A DNA stretch of 64,000 nucleotides from Methylophaga sp. (GTDB lineage Bacteria > Pseudomonadota > Gammaproteobacteria > Nitrosococcales > Methylophagaceae). The stretch lies in NCBI GenBank assembly GCA_002706095.1, contig PAJP01000025.1:62001-126000 (forward strand), read 5' to 3'. Of the stretch, positions 49,716-61,104 are shown piece by piece. A program made the position numbers and the translations under genes. The notes beneath the pieces are model-generated. The model did no database searches, was not told where the DNA came from, and saw only the letters and a list, made by a program, of their open reading frames with translations. The first letter of the stretch is position 1, and every line of letters starts with the position of its first letter.

Positions 49716-50971
49716 ATGCATCTTGTCACCTATGGCATCAACCACAATACTGCTCCGGTTCATATCCGTGAGCTTTTTGCGTTTGATGCGAGCATGCTTC
49801 CAGCAGCTTTATCCAAATTACATGAAGATGATTCCATACTTGAAGTCGTTATTCTGTCGACCTGCAATCGTACTGAAATCTATTGTTGTATCGATGGAGA
49901 GTCTGACAACCAGATCCTCGCTTGGTTGCATGACTATCATCAGCAGGAAGAGGGGGCCATCACCCCATACCTTTATCATTACCAACAAGCCGATGCGATC
50001 AGACACCTGATGCGAGTCGCCTGTGGATTAGACTCCATGGTGCTGGGCGAACCACAAATACTCGGTCAGTTAAAAGACGCTTACAGCCAATCACTCAATG
50101 CCAACACCCTGGGGAAATCATTAGGTCGCTTATTCCAACACGCATTTGCTGTCGCTAAACAAGTCCGTACCGATACGGCTATCGGTAATAGCCCGGTCTC
50201 GGTCGCCTTTGCGGCAGTCAGTCTGGCCAAACAAATTTTCAGTGAACTGGCTGACTCTACCGCTTTACTAATCGGCGCCGGCGAAACCATCGAACTAGTC
50301 GCACGTCATCTTTATGATAACGGTATCAAGCGCATCATCATCGCAAACCGTACGATTGAACGCGCGCACAATCTCGCCACACAAGTCGATGGTTATGCCA
50401 TCAGCCTCAGTGAACTACCTGCTCACTTAGCAGAAGCCGATATTGTCGTCAGCTCCACGGCCAGCCAGCTACCAATTCTGGGCAAAGGGGCAGTAGAAAG
50501 AGCCTTAAAAGTCCGTAAACGTAAACCCATCTTCATGGTCGATATTGCCGTACCACGGGATATTGAAGCGGAAGTGGGATTATTAGATGATATCTACCTT
50601 TACTGTGTGGATGATTTAAAAGAAATCATTGAAGAGAATTTACAATCTCGTCGTGATGCAGCCTTACAGGCGGAAGAAATTATCGACACACAAGTGGATC
50701 ATTTTCAGGCATGGCTAAGAACACAAGATGCCGTCCCTGTAATTAGAGCCATACGTGATAATGCTGAAGAGATAAGTAAGCATTCACTAGAAAGAGCAAT
50801 AAAACAACTTGAGCAAGGCATGCCTGCTGAACAGGCCATGACTGAACTCGCTCGTACACTGACCAACCGCTTACTGCATGAACCGAGTCGCCAACTCCGT
50901 CATTCCGGATTTGATGAAGAAGGACAGTTACTCAATGCAGCGCGACGTCTGTTTAATATCAAGGATCCCAA

Positions 50972-50975
<4 letters not shown>
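49716..50975 (+). CDS. hemA: Glutamyl-tRNA reductase
   Basis: First step of C5 tetrapyrrole synthesis: reduces glutamyl-tRNA to glutamate-1-semialdehyde with NADPH. The 419-residue protein has the catalytic Cys in [26 protein letters not shown], the NADPH loop IGAGET and the dimerisation domain at the C-terminus. It diverges from the TPR lipoprotein and its stop overlaps the prfA GTG start. Confidence 0.97.
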
Positions 50976-53513
<2,538 letters not shown>

Positions 53514-53563
53514 CTTCTCACCTCTATTCAGCCGTATTAAGTGAAAACCAAATTTCGCTCAAT

Positions 53564-53592
53564 AAAAAGGGGTTAACCAGTAACCCCTTTTT
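53564..53592 (-). terminator. Terminator after purD
   Basis: A perfect 12-bp stem (53564-53575 with 53581-53592) and a 5-base loop, ending in a T run on either strand. It lies between the end of purD and the start of tsaC, 20 bases after the purD stop. Confidence 0.9.
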
Positions 53593-53611
53593 ACATTCTC
53601 AAACCGTGAGT

Positions 53612-54898
53612 TTAGCCCTGCTCACGTGCCACAGCGCGATAAGCGATATCAGTCCGGAAATACGCATCATCCCACTTAATATGACTCAATGCGTCATACG
53701 CTGATTTTTGCGCTTCAGCCACAGTATTGCCCAGTGCCGTGACACATAACACGCGACCGCCAGCCGTGACGACATTATCACCCTGACTCGCTGTACCTGC
53801 ATGGAAGACTTTACTGCCATTTTGTTCGGCGTCTGCAATACCCGTAATCACATCACCTTTACGGTAACTATCTGGATAGCCTCCGGCCGCCATCACTACC
53901 CCAATGGCCGCACGCGAATCCCACTCAGCTTCGACTTCGTTTAAACGCTTGTCTAATGCCGCTTCACATAATGTGACTAGGTCCGACTGTAAACGCATCA
54001 AAATCGGCTGAGTTTCTGGGTCACCAAAACGGCAGTTATATTCAACTACGCGTGGCGCGCCTGCTTCATCAATCATAAGACCCGCATACAAAAAGCCAGT
54101 GTAAGGACGACCATCAGCCGCCATGCCTTTCACAGTTGGCTCAATCACTTCGGTCATAATGCGTGTAAACACCTCATCGGTGACCACAGGTGCAGGAGAA
54201 TAAGCGCCCATACCGCCAGTATTAGGGCCTTTATCGCCATTGTCGCGAGCTTTGTGATCTTGTGATGTCGCCAATGGCAAAATATGTTCGCCATCCACCA
54301 TCACGATGAAACTGGCTTCTTCACCTGTCATAAACTCTTCAATGACCACACGGCTACCGGCATCACCAAAGGCATTGCCAGACAGCATATCTTCAACCGC
54401 TGAAATAGCTTCGGCTTCGGTCATCGCCACAATCACGCCTTTGCCCGCAGCCAGACCATCGGCTTTAACAACAATGGGGGCGCCCTGCTCTTGAATATAA
54501 GCTTTGGCTTCATCCACCTGCGTAAATACTTGATAAGCCGCGGTTGGAATTTGATGACGAGCGAGGAAATCTTTAGTGAAGCTTTTTGAGGCTTCTAATT
54601 CTGCCGCCGCTTTTGATGGACCAAAACAACGTAAACCGGCAGCTTCAAAGGCATCAACCACACCCATGGTTAACGGCACTTCCGGCCCCACCACGGTTAA
54701 ATCAATCGCGTTGTCCTGAGCAAATTTCACCAGCCCGGCGATATCTTCGACTTTGATATCCACATTGCTGATATTGCTTTCACTGGCGGTGCCGGGATTA
54801 CCCGGTGCCACAAAAACCTGAGAACACTTTGGAGATTGATTCAGTTTCCAGGCGAGAGCATGTTCGCGCCCACCGCTACCGATGACTAATACTTTCAT
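53612..54898 (-). CDS. purD: Phosphoribosylamine-glycine ligase (GAR synthetase)
   Basis: Second step of purine synthesis: joins glycine to phosphoribosylamine with ATP. The 428-residue ATP-grasp protein has the start MKVLVIGSGGREHALAWKL, VVKADGLAAGKGVIVA and VEYNCRFGDPETQ. Length and motifs are normal. It stands alone between a terminator and the hemN promoter region; purH, often a neighbour, is not in the window. Confidence 0.98.
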   Translation of the reverse strand: MKVLVIGSGGREHALAWKLNQSPKCSQVFVAPGNPGTASESNISNVDIKVEDIAGLVKFAQDNAIDLTVVGPEVPLTMGVVDAFEAAGLRCFGPSKAAAELEASKSFTKDFLARHQIPTAAYQVFTQVDEAKAYIQEQGAPIVVKADGLAAGKGVIVAMTEAEAISAVEDMLSGNAFGDAGSRVVIEEFMTGEEASFIVMVDGEHILPLATSQDHKARDNGDKGPNTGGMGAYSPAPVVTDEVFTRIMTEVIEPTVKGMAADGRPYTGFLYAGLMIDEAGAPRVVEYNCRFGDPETQPILMRLQSDLVTLCEAALDKRLNEVEAEWDSRAAIGVVMAAGGYPDSYRKGDVITGIADAEQNGSKVFHAGTASQGDNVVTAGGRVLCVTALGNTVAEAQKSAYDALSHIKWDDAYFRTDIAYRAVAREQG

Positions 54899-55034
54899 AG
54901 ATGATTGCCGGAGATGCTAAAAAAGAGGCTAATAATACCGTAGATAACCGCTTTTCCAAACCACCAAAATGGATGATTTATATAGGCAAAGCGATTCTTT
55001 TTCTCAAGCAATCCGTCAGCAGCCAGTGCTAGCT

Positions 55035-55048
55035 TTGATCCAGGTCAA
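55035..55048 (+). promoter_or_regulatory. FNR/Anr-type box upstream of hemN
   Basis: TTGATCCAGGTCAA matches the FNR consensus TTGAT-N4-ATCAA at nine of ten fixed positions. It is centred about 80 bases before the hemN ATG and at about -41 relative to a plausible start site near 55083. This fits oxygen-controlled expression of the anaerobic oxidase. Confidence 0.75.
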
Positions 55049-55121
55049 GATCTGTTCGGATAATAAAACAGCTTAAATCCTCGCTGGTTATACTTTGCGC
55101 ACATTATTTAGGAATAAAACC

Positions 55122-56501
55122 ATGACTGATGCGATTGAATTTAATGAAGGATTAATCCGCCGTTACGACAAAGCTGGCCCGCGTTATACCTCCTACCCGA
55201 CAGCTGTCGAATTTCATCATGGTTTTACGGCCGACACATACGCTCAACATATTGCTTTATCTAATCAGCGTGGAGGGCCTCTGTCTTTGTATTTCCATGT
55301 GCCTTTCTGCGATACCGTTTGTTTCTATTGCGCCTGCAATAAAATCATTACTAAAAACCGCCAGCATGCTCAGCCTTACTTAGAAAACCTGTATGAAGAA
55401 ATCCGTATGCAGGCTGAACTGTTTGACTCAAATAGAGTAGTAGAACAACTGCACTGGGGCGGTGGCACGCCTACATTTTTAACCCATCAGCAAATGCGTG
55501 AACTGATGGCGCACACACGTCAGCACTTCACCTTAGCGGATGATGACAAGGGTGAGTTTTCGATTGAAATCGATCCCCGCGAAGCTGATGACGCCACCAT
55601 AAAACTATTAAGAGAGCTTGGCTTTAACCGCATCAGCCTGGGTTTGCAGGACTTCAACCCTAAGGTGCAGAAAGCCGTTAACCGTATTCAAACCGAAGAA
55701 CAAACATTCTCGATTTTAGATGCCGCCCGCCGTGAAGGCTTTCGCAGTATCAGCCTGGATCTGATCTACGGTCTGCCCCATCAAACCGTAGAAAGCTTCA
55801 GCGAAACGTTAGATAAAGTGATTGCTGCCAGTCCTGATCGTTTGTCCGTGTTCAACTACGCTCACATGCCTGATCTATTTAAAACACAACGGCAAATTGC
55901 TACAGCTGACATTCCACTACCACAGGTGAAATTACAGATTCTGCATCGTACCATCGATAAACTGACCGCCGCAGGTTATGTATATATAGGCATGGATCAC
56001 TTTGCCAAACCAGACGATGAGCTGACCCTAGCTCAACAAAACAAACAGCTGTATCGCAACTTTCAGGGTTACTCGACTCGTGCTGAGTGTGATCTGATTG
56101 GTTTTGGTGTGACCTCCATTGGCAAAGTTGGTGATGCCTATGTACAAAATGTGAAAACGCTGCCGGAATATGATGAAGCGATTAAGGCGGGCAAGTTGCC
56201 GGTCTTACGTGGTGTTGAGCTGGATGACGATGATAAATGTCGTCGCGACATCATCACTCGTCTTATCTGTGATTTTGCTCTGGATATTCCCGCTATCGAA
56301 AAAGCTTACAACCTCAACTTCAACGAGTATTTTGCTGACGCCATTGAAGACCTAGAACAATTTGCCCAAGACGGCCTGTTGCAGTATAAATGGGACTCTA
56401 TAGAAGTCTTACCCGCCGGCCGCTTGTTAATTCGTAATATCTGCATGGTGTTTGATAAATACAGTCAACAAGCAAGGCAGCGATTTTCCAAAGTTATATA
56501 G
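55122..56501 (+). CDS. hemN: Oxygen-independent coproporphyrinogen III oxidase (radical SAM)
   Basis: Makes protoporphyrinogen IX without oxygen. The 459-residue radical SAM protein has the iron-sulfur motif CDTVCFYCAC (CxxxCxxC), the preceding LYFHVPF, and GGGTPTFL. I start at the ATG at 55122, with TAGGA before it and a length like E. coli HemN (457); the frame is open to 55095. True HemN and not HemW, judging by length and the full N-terminal region RYDKAGPRYTSYPTA. An FNR-type box lies upstream. Confidence 0.97.
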   Translation: MTDAIEFNEGLIRRYDKAGPRYTSYPTAVEFHHGFTADTYAQHIALSNQRGGPLSLYFHVPFCDTVCFYCACNKIITKNRQHAQPYLENLYEEIRMQAELFDSNRVVEQLHWGGGTPTFLTHQQMRELMAHTRQHFTLADDDKGEFSIEIDPREADDATIKLLRELGFNRISLGLQDFNPKVQKAVNRIQTEEQTFSILDAARREGFRSISLDLIYGLPHQTVESFSETLDKVIAASPDRLSVFNYAHMPDLFKTQRQIATADIPLPQVKLQILHRTIDKLTAAGYVYIGMDHFAKPDDELTLAQQNKQLYRNFQGYSTRAECDLIGFGVTSIGKVGDAYVQNVKTLPEYDEAIKAGKLPVLRGVELDDDDKCRRDIITRLICDFALDIPAIEKAYNLNFNEYFADAIEDLEQFAQDGLLQYKWDSIEVLPAGRLLIRNICMVFDKYSQQARQRFSKVI

Positions 56502-56506
56502 GGCAC

Positions 56507-58240
56507 ATGCTGGAAAAACTCCGACAGTACTTCATCTTTGGTCGATTGGGCGTCAAGCTGTATGTGCTTGCTGTCATTACCGGATTACTGTCGAGTCTCG
56601 CCATTATTCTGCTGCGCCTGACCATTGATTTTGGTCAAATGGCCCTGTTCCCCTCTGGCGAAGTGGAAAGTTACGACTCATTACCCTGGTACTGGTTACT
56701 GGCACTTCCCATTATCGGCAGTCTACTGATTGGGCTGTTATTTCGCGGACTGGATGCAGAGCAACGTAACACTGGTATTTTGCATGTTATCGAACGGCTC
56801 TCCTCCTATGAAGGCCGGCTTCCGTGGCAAAATGCCGTCCGGCAATTTATTGGTACCAGTATCGCTATCATTACCGGCCATTCTGTCGGTCGTGAAGGAC
56901 CAGGTGTGCATCTGGGCGCTGCCAGCGGCAGTTTGCTTGCAAGCGGATTAGAGCTCCCAAACAACAGTGTACGTATTCTGGTTGCTTCTGGCTCTGCCGC
57001 CGCCATAGCTGCATCCTTTAATACGCCCATCGCTGGTGTGATCTTCGCGATGGAAGTCATCATGATGGAATACCACATTGCCAGTTTTATTCCGGTCATT
57101 CTGGCAGCGGTAACCGGTGCAGTGGTCTGTCGATTAACGTTTGGTGACGATACGGTTTTTGTTAACCTTGCCTCCGAAATGCAGTCCTTATGGGAGCTGC
57201 CCTATATTATTTTTCTCGGCATCATTATTGGTTTTTTAGCCACCTTATCTTTAAAAAGCCTACAATTGTTTTCCGGCACCTTTAGTAAACATCCTGCTTG
57301 GTTACGTCCAACCTATGCCGGTATTTTAATGGGTGTGTTTGGCATGGCCGTGCCTGAAGTGATGGGCATGGGCTACGGCATTATTGGCAGTATCTCCGCT
57401 AATGAAATCGCGATTGGCAGCCTGGTCATTATCCTGGTGCTGAAACTTGTCCTGTCCTCTGCTTGTGTGGGTTTTGGTATCCCCGCAGGTATGGTCGGCC
57501 CCACCATGGTCGTGGGTGCATGTGCTGGTGCGATCCTGGGTTATATCGGTAATTTAGCCTTACCGGAATATGCCTCTTCCATGACCTTTTATGCCGTTAT
57601 CGGTATGTGTGCGATGATGTCTGCCACACTCAAAGCCCCACTTGCGGCTTTAATGGCGATGCTGGAATTAACCGGTAATCCGGAAATCATCCTGCCGGGG
57701 ATGCTGGCGATTGTATTCTCCAGTTTGATTATTCATGACTACTTCAAGCTTGATGCCTTATTTGTCAGCATTCTTCGCTATCGTGGCCTCGACTTTCAAA
57801 ATGACCCCATCTCACAAGCATTACGTAAGATCAGTGTGGGCGCGGCCATGCAACGTAACTTTGTCACGTTAAATCAAACCATCAGCGCCCAAATGGCCAT
57901 GCAAACCTTAAAAAACAGCCCCGAATGGATCATTATTACCCGCGATCGCATTCCGGTGGTAATGATGCCTGCCAGTGATCTGGCCAGAGCTGTCAGCGTC
58001 AAAGACATGGGTGAAAATACCGAAATCGACTTAATGCAAATTCCCGGCACACGTCGAGATGTACACAAAATTTCCTTACATACCAGTTTGTTCGAAGCAC
58101 ACCGGGCCCTGAATGAACATCATGTAGAAGCGCTTTACGTCAGCCGTCAGAACGCACCAATGATTGAACGAATCTACGGCATTCTGACTCGTGAAATGAT
58201 CGAAGCCCACTACCAATTACCTAAATCTGTAACAAAATAG
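56507..58240 (+). CDS. ClC-family chloride channel/transporter with CBS domains
   Basis: A 577-residue ClC protein with about ten membrane helices (to about residue 430) and a C-terminal CBS pair (about 445-570). The anion-binding motif GREGPGVHLG is present, with the gating Glu that is typical of H+/Cl- exchangers. The other conserved region, GFGIPAGMVGPTMVVG, corresponds to the GxFxP motif. It starts five bases after hemN and may share its transcript. The transported ion and physiological role are unknown. Confidence 0.92.
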   Translation: MLEKLRQYFIFGRLGVKLYVLAVITGLLSSLAIILLRLTIDFGQMALFPSGEVESYDSLPWYWLLALPIIGSLLIGLLFRGLDAEQRNTGILHVIERLSSYEGRLPWQNAVRQFIGTSIAIITGHSVGREGPGVHLGAASGSLLASGLELPNNSVRILVASGSAAAIAASFNTPIAGVIFAMEVIMMEYHIASFIPVILAAVTGAVVCRLTFGDDTVFVNLASEMQSLWELPYIIFLGIIIGFLATLSLKSLQLFSGTFSKHPAWLRPTYAGILMGVFGMAVPEVMGMGYGIIGSISANEIAIGSLVIILVLKLVLSSACVGFGIPAGMVGPTMVVGACAGAILGYIGNLALPEYASSMTFYAVIGMCAMMSATLKAPLAALMAMLELTGNPEIILPGMLAIVFSSLIIHDYFKLDALFVSILRYRGLDFQNDPISQALRKISVGAAMQRNFVTLNQTISAQMAMQTLKNSPEWIIITRDRIPVVMMPASDLARAVSVKDMGENTEIDLMQIPGTRRDVHKISLHTSLFEAHRALNEHHVEALYVSRQNAPMIERIYGILTREMIEAHYQLPKSVTK

Positions 58241-58252
58241 TAAAAAGGGTAG

Positions 58253-58280
58253 TGAACAAATCGAAAATCTTCGTTATAAT
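58253..58280 (+). promoter_or_regulatory. Promoter of tRNA-Leu
   Basis: TGAACA (58253-58258), a 16-base spacer and a perfect TATAAT (58275-58280), 12 bases before the mature tRNA 5' end. Confidence 0.7.
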
Positions 58281-58292
58281 GTGCGGCTTGTT

Positions 58293-58380
58293 GCCCAGGT
58301 GGTGAAATTGGTAGACACAAGGGACTTAAAATCCCTCGCCCTAATCCGGCGTGCCGGTTCGATTCCGGCCCTGGGTACCA
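58293..58380 (+). tRNA. tRNA-Leu (TAA)
   Basis: An 88-base class II tRNA with a long variable arm and encoded CCA. It begins GCCCAGGTGGTGAAATTGG, has anticodon loop CTTAAAA (TAA) and T arm GTTCGATTC. Confidence 0.95.
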
Positions 58381-58391
58381 TACGAATACGA

Positions 58392-58427
58392 AAGCCTCGA
58401 TACTGCAAAGTCTCGGGGCTTTTTTAT
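58392..58427 (+). terminator. Terminator after tRNA-Leu
   Basis: An imperfect 13-bp hairpin (58392-58404 with 58409-58421, one mismatch and one G-T pair) followed by TTTTTATTT. Confidence 0.85.
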
Positions 58428-58533
58428 TTGTGCTGTAACAGCAGAATGTTTAGCTAGTACCGAGTGTTGTTGCAATGACTTATTGCTTATACGCTTGTTC
58501 GTACCTTGGCTGGCCATAAGGAACGCGCCTTCA

Positions 58534-59949
58534 ATGACTGCATCATTCACTAAAACACACTGGCTTTTCTTGCTCCTGGCCGCCCTACTTACTGTGGCTC
58601 AGCCTTCAGCTGAAGCAGGTTTGATCTCCGGCTTGTCAAAATTAGGGAAAAGTATAGATGCACCGGATAGCCCCCATGGCTCGTCCTTTCGGTTTGCTGA
58701 TGAGTTAGCCCATTATCCAGAAGGCGGCGTCGCCGAAATTAGTTTTAACCCTAGTCAAAATCAATGGCTAGCAAAAACACCCGATGGCAAAAGCGTACCC
58801 GTTCATCAATTCACTGAAACCGCGGCAGATGCAAACAAGCAAGCCACCTTATTACTATCGGAAAGTCATCTCCCTTATTCTCTGGATGCCTTTAATAAAC
58901 TCCCCTCGGACGTAGCCATCAAGATTAAATCTCGACAAGGCAAAACCTATTCACTCACCACCAGCCCAACAACCAAACTCATTGATAAACACATCAGCAT
59001 TAGTATTAGCGATATCAGTGCATTAAAAACGGCCATGTGGCAATTACAACGCCCCATCTCTTCGTCAAATATGCGGTTGATTCAACTGGCTGATAATCCT
59101 GAGGTTACGCTACCTAAACAAAATTACGGTTCAAAAATACCGGTGGATAAAGTCGGCACGAAGCAGTTGCTGAACGCACTCAAAACAATGCGTCAGCAAA
59201 CCTTTGTTATTTCAGCCAAGGTAGAAAATGGCTTTTTAATGCATGGCAAAGAAAAAATCGCTGTGAAGGATTTAGAAAAGGTCGCTGCTGATAGAGATAT
59301 CAGCCTGATCATTCTCGGCTCAGATAAACCGAAAAAGACCTTACAAACCTTGGCTAAAGACTGGCAAAAAAAGAAAGATGATGGCAGTTTAAATACATAC
59401 ACTACTGGTGATTTTTACAATGCCTTTGCTGCTAAAAATTCGTCGGCTCCAATACCTGTTGGTATTGATTCCTCTGGGAAGTTACGCACCGCACTGCATT
59501 TTGATCATCGCGCACCAACTAAAGCAGCCGTCGAAAAGCAAAGCAGTAGCCTCGAGCTCGCCTCAATGCCACTGAATGTTTTAGCAAAATCGGCCATGCT
59601 ACTTCAGCCCAATGAAGCACGTGCAAAAGAACTGGATGATCGTATACACCCACTCATTCCGTCATGGGTTCATCTTTCTTTAATCGCTTCATTAGCGATT
59701 GGCCTGGTCTCCTACAAAACATCCTGGTTCTTATACCTCAAACTCTGGTCCTCACCAGTCAGAGTCAATTACCCAACTTGGCATGCATTCACCATTCGTT
59801 ATCTGCTGCACCGATTGGGCTTTGTTCTGCTTTATCTGCCATTACTGGGCTTTATTAGCCCGATCTATATATTGATAACCTGGACTTACAAAATTATTCA
59901 CTTTTTGCTGATTCGTCCCGCTTCTTGGATTTTAAGCAAATTCAGTTAG
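58534..59949 (+). CDS. Exported/membrane protein of unknown function
   Basis: A 471-residue protein that I do not recognise. The N-terminal signal sequence ends near AEA-GL. A soluble region of about 340 residues follows, with a repeated Lys-rich mixed pattern, then three hydrophobic segments at the C-terminus (about 375-392, 425-442 and 445-465). I start at the ATG at 58534, with AAGGAA upstream; the frame is open through the tRNA, which cannot be coding. It appears to be a single-gene unit between the tRNA-Leu terminator and a convergent outer-membrane protein gene. Confidence 0.75.
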   Translation: MTASFTKTHWLFLLLAALLTVAQPSAEAGLISGLSKLGKSIDAPDSPHGSSFRFADELAHYPEGGVAEISFNPSQNQWLAKTPDGKSVPVHQFTETAADANKQATLLLSESHLPYSLDAFNKLPSDVAIKIKSRQGKTYSLTTSPTTKLIDKHISISISDISALKTAMWQLQRPISSSNMRLIQLADNPEVTLPKQNYGSKIPVDKVGTKQLLNALKTMRQQTFVISAKVENGFLMHGKEKIAVKDLEKVAADRDISLIILGSDKPKKTLQTLAKDWQKKKDDGSLNTYTTGDFYNAFAAKNSSAPIPVGIDSSGKLRTALHFDHRAPTKAAVEKQSSSLELASMPLNVLAKSAMLLQPNEARAKELDDRIHPLIPSWVHLSLIASLAIGLVSYKTSWFLYLKLWSSPVRVNYPTWHAFTIRYLLHRLGFVLLYLPLLGFISPIYILITWTYKIIHFLLIRPASWILSKFS

Positions 59950-60081
59950 GGAAAAGCCAAAGCATGGATAGGACTCAACTTGATTAATCAACAATCAACT
60001 CTATTGATTTTAAATGAGCTGAACAGACGTATTTCCTGAGATAGCATCCCTTTTAACCAGTTTTATTCCCAATACCAAATG
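59950..60081. other. Convergent intergenic gap with AT-rich hairpins
   Basis: A perfect 12-bp palindrome TTGATTAATCAA (59980-59991) and a second small hairpin, AATCAA/TTGATT (59993-59998 with 60004-60009), followed by T-rich sequence. They may serve as weak bidirectional terminators. Otherwise nothing is seen. Confidence 0.4.
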
Positions 60082-60852
60082 TCAATATTGATATTGCAGA
60101 CCGAGCAATACTTCGTGGGCTTTTAAATCGAAGTCTATGTCTCCTACATTGAAGGTAGGGCCGCCAGCTGTATAAGAGTTTGAAGCTCGTGCTTCTCCCA
60201 TATCAAGATAACGATAAGACAGATCGAGTTTCAAATGTTCGGTAATATCGTAAAGGACACCAGCACCAATTTGCCAGGCAAAATCATTGTGGGTATCACC
60301 GAATAGGGTACCTGCATTCGTAAACTTCATGTCTTCGGTTTTGTTTCGTGCCCAGCCAATGCCGCCCTGCAGATAAGGGGAAAATGCGCCAGTATCCAAA
60401 CCGGCTGCGCGAAATGGGTCGACATAGATGTTAAGCATCGTCGACCAGTTCGAAGTTTGAAACGCGCCGTCATCAATTTCGTTAATGGCTTTGTTCGGAA
60501 TGCCATCCGCATCAAGATAAGTCCCGACCTCTGTCATTTTATCGCGGTATGACACCGTAATATCTGCCCGTATAAAGTCGTTTAGTTTGGCGCCTACGCC
60601 GATTTGATAGCGTTCGCCGCTATCACGATCCATATCCAAAGTATCGTACTCGCTAGGGTCAAGAAAGCGGACATCATCATCAATCGTGGTGGAATACCCC
60701 AGATCTACACGCAGATAGGGTGAAAACATCCATCCATCATCCGCATACGCAGGACTATTTAGCCCGATAATGCTCAAAAGGCTAATGAAGCTAATCCAAG
60801 AAATCTGCCGAGGATTAGGCATTTTTGCTGATATCCAGTTCCGTGAAAACAT
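60082..60852 (-). CDS. Outer-membrane beta-barrel protein (OmpA/OmpW-like porin fold)
   Basis: A 256-residue exported protein with a signal peptide ending near YADDG. Amphipathic strands alternate throughout, for example SPYLRVDLGYSTT, YQIGVGAKLNDFIRADITV and LKLDLSYRYLDMG. It ends in an aromatic residue (LGLQYQY), as needed for barrel insertion. It resembles the small 8-strand OMP_b-brl family. AGGGAGC precedes the ATG. The transported substrate or ligand is unknown. Confidence 0.82.
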   Translation of the reverse strand: MFSRNWISAKMPNPRQISWISFISLLSIIGLNSPAYADDGWMFSPYLRVDLGYSTTIDDDVRFLDPSEYDTLDMDRDSGERYQIGVGAKLNDFIRADITVSYRDKMTEVGTYLDADGIPNKAINEIDDGAFQTSNWSTMLNIYVDPFRAAGLDTGAFSPYLQGGIGWARNKTEDMKFTNAGTLFGDTHNDFAWQIGAGVLYDITEHLKLDLSYRYLDMGEARASNSYTAGGPTFNVGDIDFDLKAHEVLLGLQYQY

Positions 60853-61104
60853 TTATGCTGCTCCCTAATTAAGTAAATAATTTTAAATATTTATATCAGG
60901 TCTTCCCTTCGGAAGATATCGTGAATGACTATTTGTTTTCTATTGAAGCATATCAAGTAAGTTATCTGTCCCAAACATTGAGTAAGCTGTTTTCAAAATT
61001 CCTTTCAAAAATGCAAGAATGGTTATTATCGCTGAATAAGGATAGTGCCCCATTCATTTTGTGTGGGGATTATCGCAATACCAAAGCCATCAGGAATATC
61101 AATA

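Noticed and set aside
58351-58533. Extension of the 471-residue protein through tRNA-Leu
   Set aside because: The frame runs through a complete tRNA and its terminator; the ATG at 58534 opens a proper signal peptide.
59980-59991. TTGATTAATCAA as an FNR box
   Set aside because: The half-sites are two bases apart instead of four, and it lies between the ends of two convergent genes.
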